A DNA stretch of 5,653 nucleotides from NCBI GenBank assembly GCA_026125865.1, contig JAHCKI010000173.1, positions 1 through 5,653 of the forward strand, written 5' to 3'. Of the stretch, positions 3,876 to 5,653 are shown in pieces (the stretch's first letter is position 1; each line of letters starts with the position of its first letter). Made by a program: the position numbers and the translations under genes. Source of the stretch: Rhodospirillales bacterium. GTDB lineage: Bacteria > Pseudomonadota > Alphaproteobacteria > Rhodospirillales > Defluviicoccaceae. Below the pieces are notes generated by a model that did no database searches, was not told the DNA's origin, and was given only the letters and a program-made list of their open reading frames with translations.

Positions 3876-5653
3876 GCGGTTGCGATCGCTTCGGCCAGTT
3901 GCCGTTGATCGAAGGGTTTGTGCAACAACGGGAATGGGGTTTGTTCCAATTGCTGCATGCGTTCATGGCCTGCGTACCCGGTCATCAGCAAAACCTTGAG
4001 ATCGGGCTTCAGCCACTTCGCTTCCTGCCCCAATTCGATTCCCGACATGGACCCCGGCATCACGATGTCGGTCAGCAACATGGTCAGGTCCTGAACATTG
4101 TCGAGCAGTTCCAACGCCTCCTTGGCACTGCCCGCCTCAATCAACTGGTAGCCGAGTTGCATCAGCTGACGTCGCACCACGGTACGCACCTTTTCATCGT
4201 CCTCGACCAGAAGAACGAGATCGCCGAGTTTTGCCGTGTGCTTGACACAGGCCTCAGGCGATTTCTTCGTGTCTTCGACCTCTTCGCCTTTCGGCAGCAG
4301 AATGACGATCGCGGTTCCTTGGCCGGGCTCGCTATTTATGCAGATGCCGCCGCGTGATTCCTGGATGAAGCCATAGACCATGCTGAGGCCAAGGCCGCTG
4401 CCGCCTTGTTCCTGCTTTGTCGAAAAAAAAGGCTCGAACACACGGGATCGGATCGATTCTTCCATGCCGATGCCGGTGTCTTTGACACTGATCTGAACGT
4501 ATTGTCCAGGCTCGACACCGGCCACTGTTGCTTCGTCCGGCGACAAATGAACGAAGGTCGTCTCCAATTTGAGCTGGCCGCCATGCGGCATCGCGTCGCG
4601 AGAATTGAACGCCAGATTCAACAAAGCGTTTTCGAGCTGGTAGGCATCGATCAGGGCCATGTACGGTTCTCCCCGCGATACCGTGATAACTTCGATATTG
4701 CTGGGCAAGGAACGGCGGAGGAGCCGGACCGTACTCGCCACCAACGCCTCCACATCAACCAGTTTGGGAGACAAGGGCTGGCGTCGCGCGAACGTCAACA
4801 GCCGCTCCGTCAGCTTCGCCCCCTTGCGGGCGGCCTCGATCGCCGGTTCGACGTACTCCGAAACCTCGTCCCCATCGCCGAGGTGTTCACCGAGGGGCAA
4901 AAGGTTGCCGAGAATAACGGTCAGCAGATTGTTGAAGTCATGGGCGATGCCGCTCGACAACTGACCGATGGCTTCCATCTTCTGCGCCTGTAGGATGGCC
5001 GCTTCGGCCTGCTTCTGGCGCGTGATGTCGAGGGTCAGAACGAAGTAGCCCGAAATAGCCCCTTTTTCGTCAAAATCGGGGATCAGAACGCTACGAACAG
5101 TCGCCGCTCGCCCTCCCAGCTTATGGGATTCGTGTTCGAATGTAACGCTGTCACCACCGAGAACCTGCCTAACATACGGCGTGACCTCCGACAGCGTTTC
5201 GGCGTCGACGACATCGCGGCTTCGTTTGCCAAGGATTTTCTCCTTGCTGAATCCGAACGCTTCCGCAAATCCGCGATTGGCGAACAGGCAGCGATCGTCC
5301 TTGTCCCAGTATGCAATGCCGGCGGGAACACTATCGGTGATGAGTTGCAGGCGGCTTTCGCTCTGACGCAGGGCGGCGTCGATCTCGCGTTGGCGGGTGA
5401 CGGACTGAAGGAGGCGGTCATGGGCAAGCCGCAGCTCAGCCGTGCGCTCGGTGACCCTGCGCTCCAACTCCGCCGTTTGCTCATGAATCAGACGCTCATA
5501 GCGGCGCTGGTCGGTCACGTCGGTGTAGACGGTAACGAACCCCCCCTCCGGTAGCGGTTCACCGCGGATAGCAATGACGTTGCCACTGGGGCGCAGTCGC
5601 TCCAGGTAATGGGGTTCGAACTTCTGGGCCAGCCTGACTCGCGCCAAGACCAA
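3869..5653 (-). CDS. Hybrid sensor histidine kinase with PAS and receiver domains; 5' end beyond the right edge
   Basis: The frame is open to the window edge, so the first visible codon (TTG) is probably not the start; 594 residues are seen. Residues 1-48 look like the end of a PAS_7-type sensor domain (RGEPLPEGGFVTVYTDVTDQ). A charged coiled coil (about 50-97, with EQTAELERRVTERTAELR) follows, then a PAS domain (about 98-215). HisKA has phosphoacceptor His238 in SSGIAHDFNNLL. The ATPase domain shows the N box ENALLNLAFNSRDAMPHGG (341-359), G1 DTGIGM (392-397), F box FEPFFSTK (406-413) and G2 GSGLGLSMVYGF (418-429). A C-terminal receiver (about 478-592) has Glu484/Asp485, Asp529, Thr558 and Lys579. 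No membrane segment is visible, but one could lie upstream. It is an NtrB-like hybrid kinase; the ligand is unknown. It should phosphorylate its own receiver, and perhaps the OmpR-type regulator downstream via a relay. The TAG stop lies in the border of the palindromic repeat. Confidence 0.95.
   Translation of the reverse strand: MVLARVRLAQKFEPHYLERLRPSGNVIAIRGEPLPEGGFVTVYTDVTDQRRYERLIHEQTAELERRVTERTAELRLAHDRLLQSVTRQREIDAALRQSESRLQLITDSVPAGIAYWDKDDRCLFANRGFAEAFGFSKEKILGKRSRDVVDAETLSEVTPYVRQVLGGDSVTFEHESHKLGGRAATVRSVLIPDFDEKGAISGYFVLTLDITRQKQAEAAILQAQKMEAIGQLSSGIAHDFNNLLTVILGNLLPLGEHLGDGDEVSEYVEPAIEAARKGAKLTERLLTFARRQPLSPKLVDVEALVASTVRLLRRSLPSNIEVITVSRGEPYMALIDAYQLENALLNLAFNSRDAMPHGGQLKLETTFVHLSPDEATVAGVEPGQYVQISVKDTGIGMEESIRSRVFEPFFSTKQEQGGSGLGLSMVYGFIQESRGGICINSEPGQGTAIVILLPKGEEVEDTKKSPEACVKHTAKLGDLVLLVEDDEKVRTVVRRQLMQLGYQLIEAGSAKEALELLDNVQDLTMLLTDIVMPGSMSGIELGQEAKWLKPDLKVLLMTGYAGHERMQQLEQTPFPLLHKPFDQRQLAEAIATAH

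Noticed and set aside
5651..5653. TTG at the right edge as the kinase start
   Set aside because: It is only the first codon visible; the sequence begins inside a PAS-like domain, so the true start must lie beyond the window.

Overview
The window looks like ordinary chromosome from a moderately high-G+C proteobacterium, most likely an alphaproteobacterium and perhaps Rhodospirillales-like. This is an inference from three things: the protein families (a PrpE-type propionyl-CoA synthetase, an NtrB-like PAS/hybrid histidine kinase and an OmpR-type regulator), TTTGCAAA-like boxes upstream of prpE that resemble those of alphaproteobacterial short-chain acyl-CoA regulators, and a composite palindromic intergenic repeat. 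No phage, plasmid, insertion sequence, CRISPR, tRNA or rRNA signal was seen. I found no clearly new multi-gene system. The unexplained signal lies mainly in the non-coding DNA.

Left part (1-2770), acyl-CoA activation: the first 149 codons of an acyl-CoA synthetase run leftward off the window edge. This gene is divergently transcribed from a complete rightward gene for propionate-CoA ligase (PrpE, 637 aa). Both enzymes belong to the AMP-forming ANL ligase superfamily. They share a 349-bp intergenic region with several short dyads: TTTGCAAA-like boxes, an imperfect 14-bp inverted repeat, overlapping TTGC/GCAA palindromes, and a sigma-54-like -24/-12 sequence about 64 bp before the prpE start. 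prpE ends at a strong intrinsic terminator.

Right part (2847-5653), signal transduction: two leftward genes encode a hybrid sensor kinase (5' end beyond the window; PAS remnant, coiled coil, PAS, HisKA, HATPase, receiver) and, downstream of it, a 244-aa OmpR-family response regulator. All phosphotransfer residues are intact in both. They are separated by 287 bp. The kinase-proximal ~120 bp of that gap is a composite palindromic repeat whose border supplies the kinase stop codon. The regulator-proximal part has further dyads that could belong to a separate promoter. The regulator gene converges on prpE.

The two halves are not obviously linked in function. Either the two-component proteins or an unlinked ScfR/PrpR-type regulator could control the acyl-CoA genes, but the window does not decide this.
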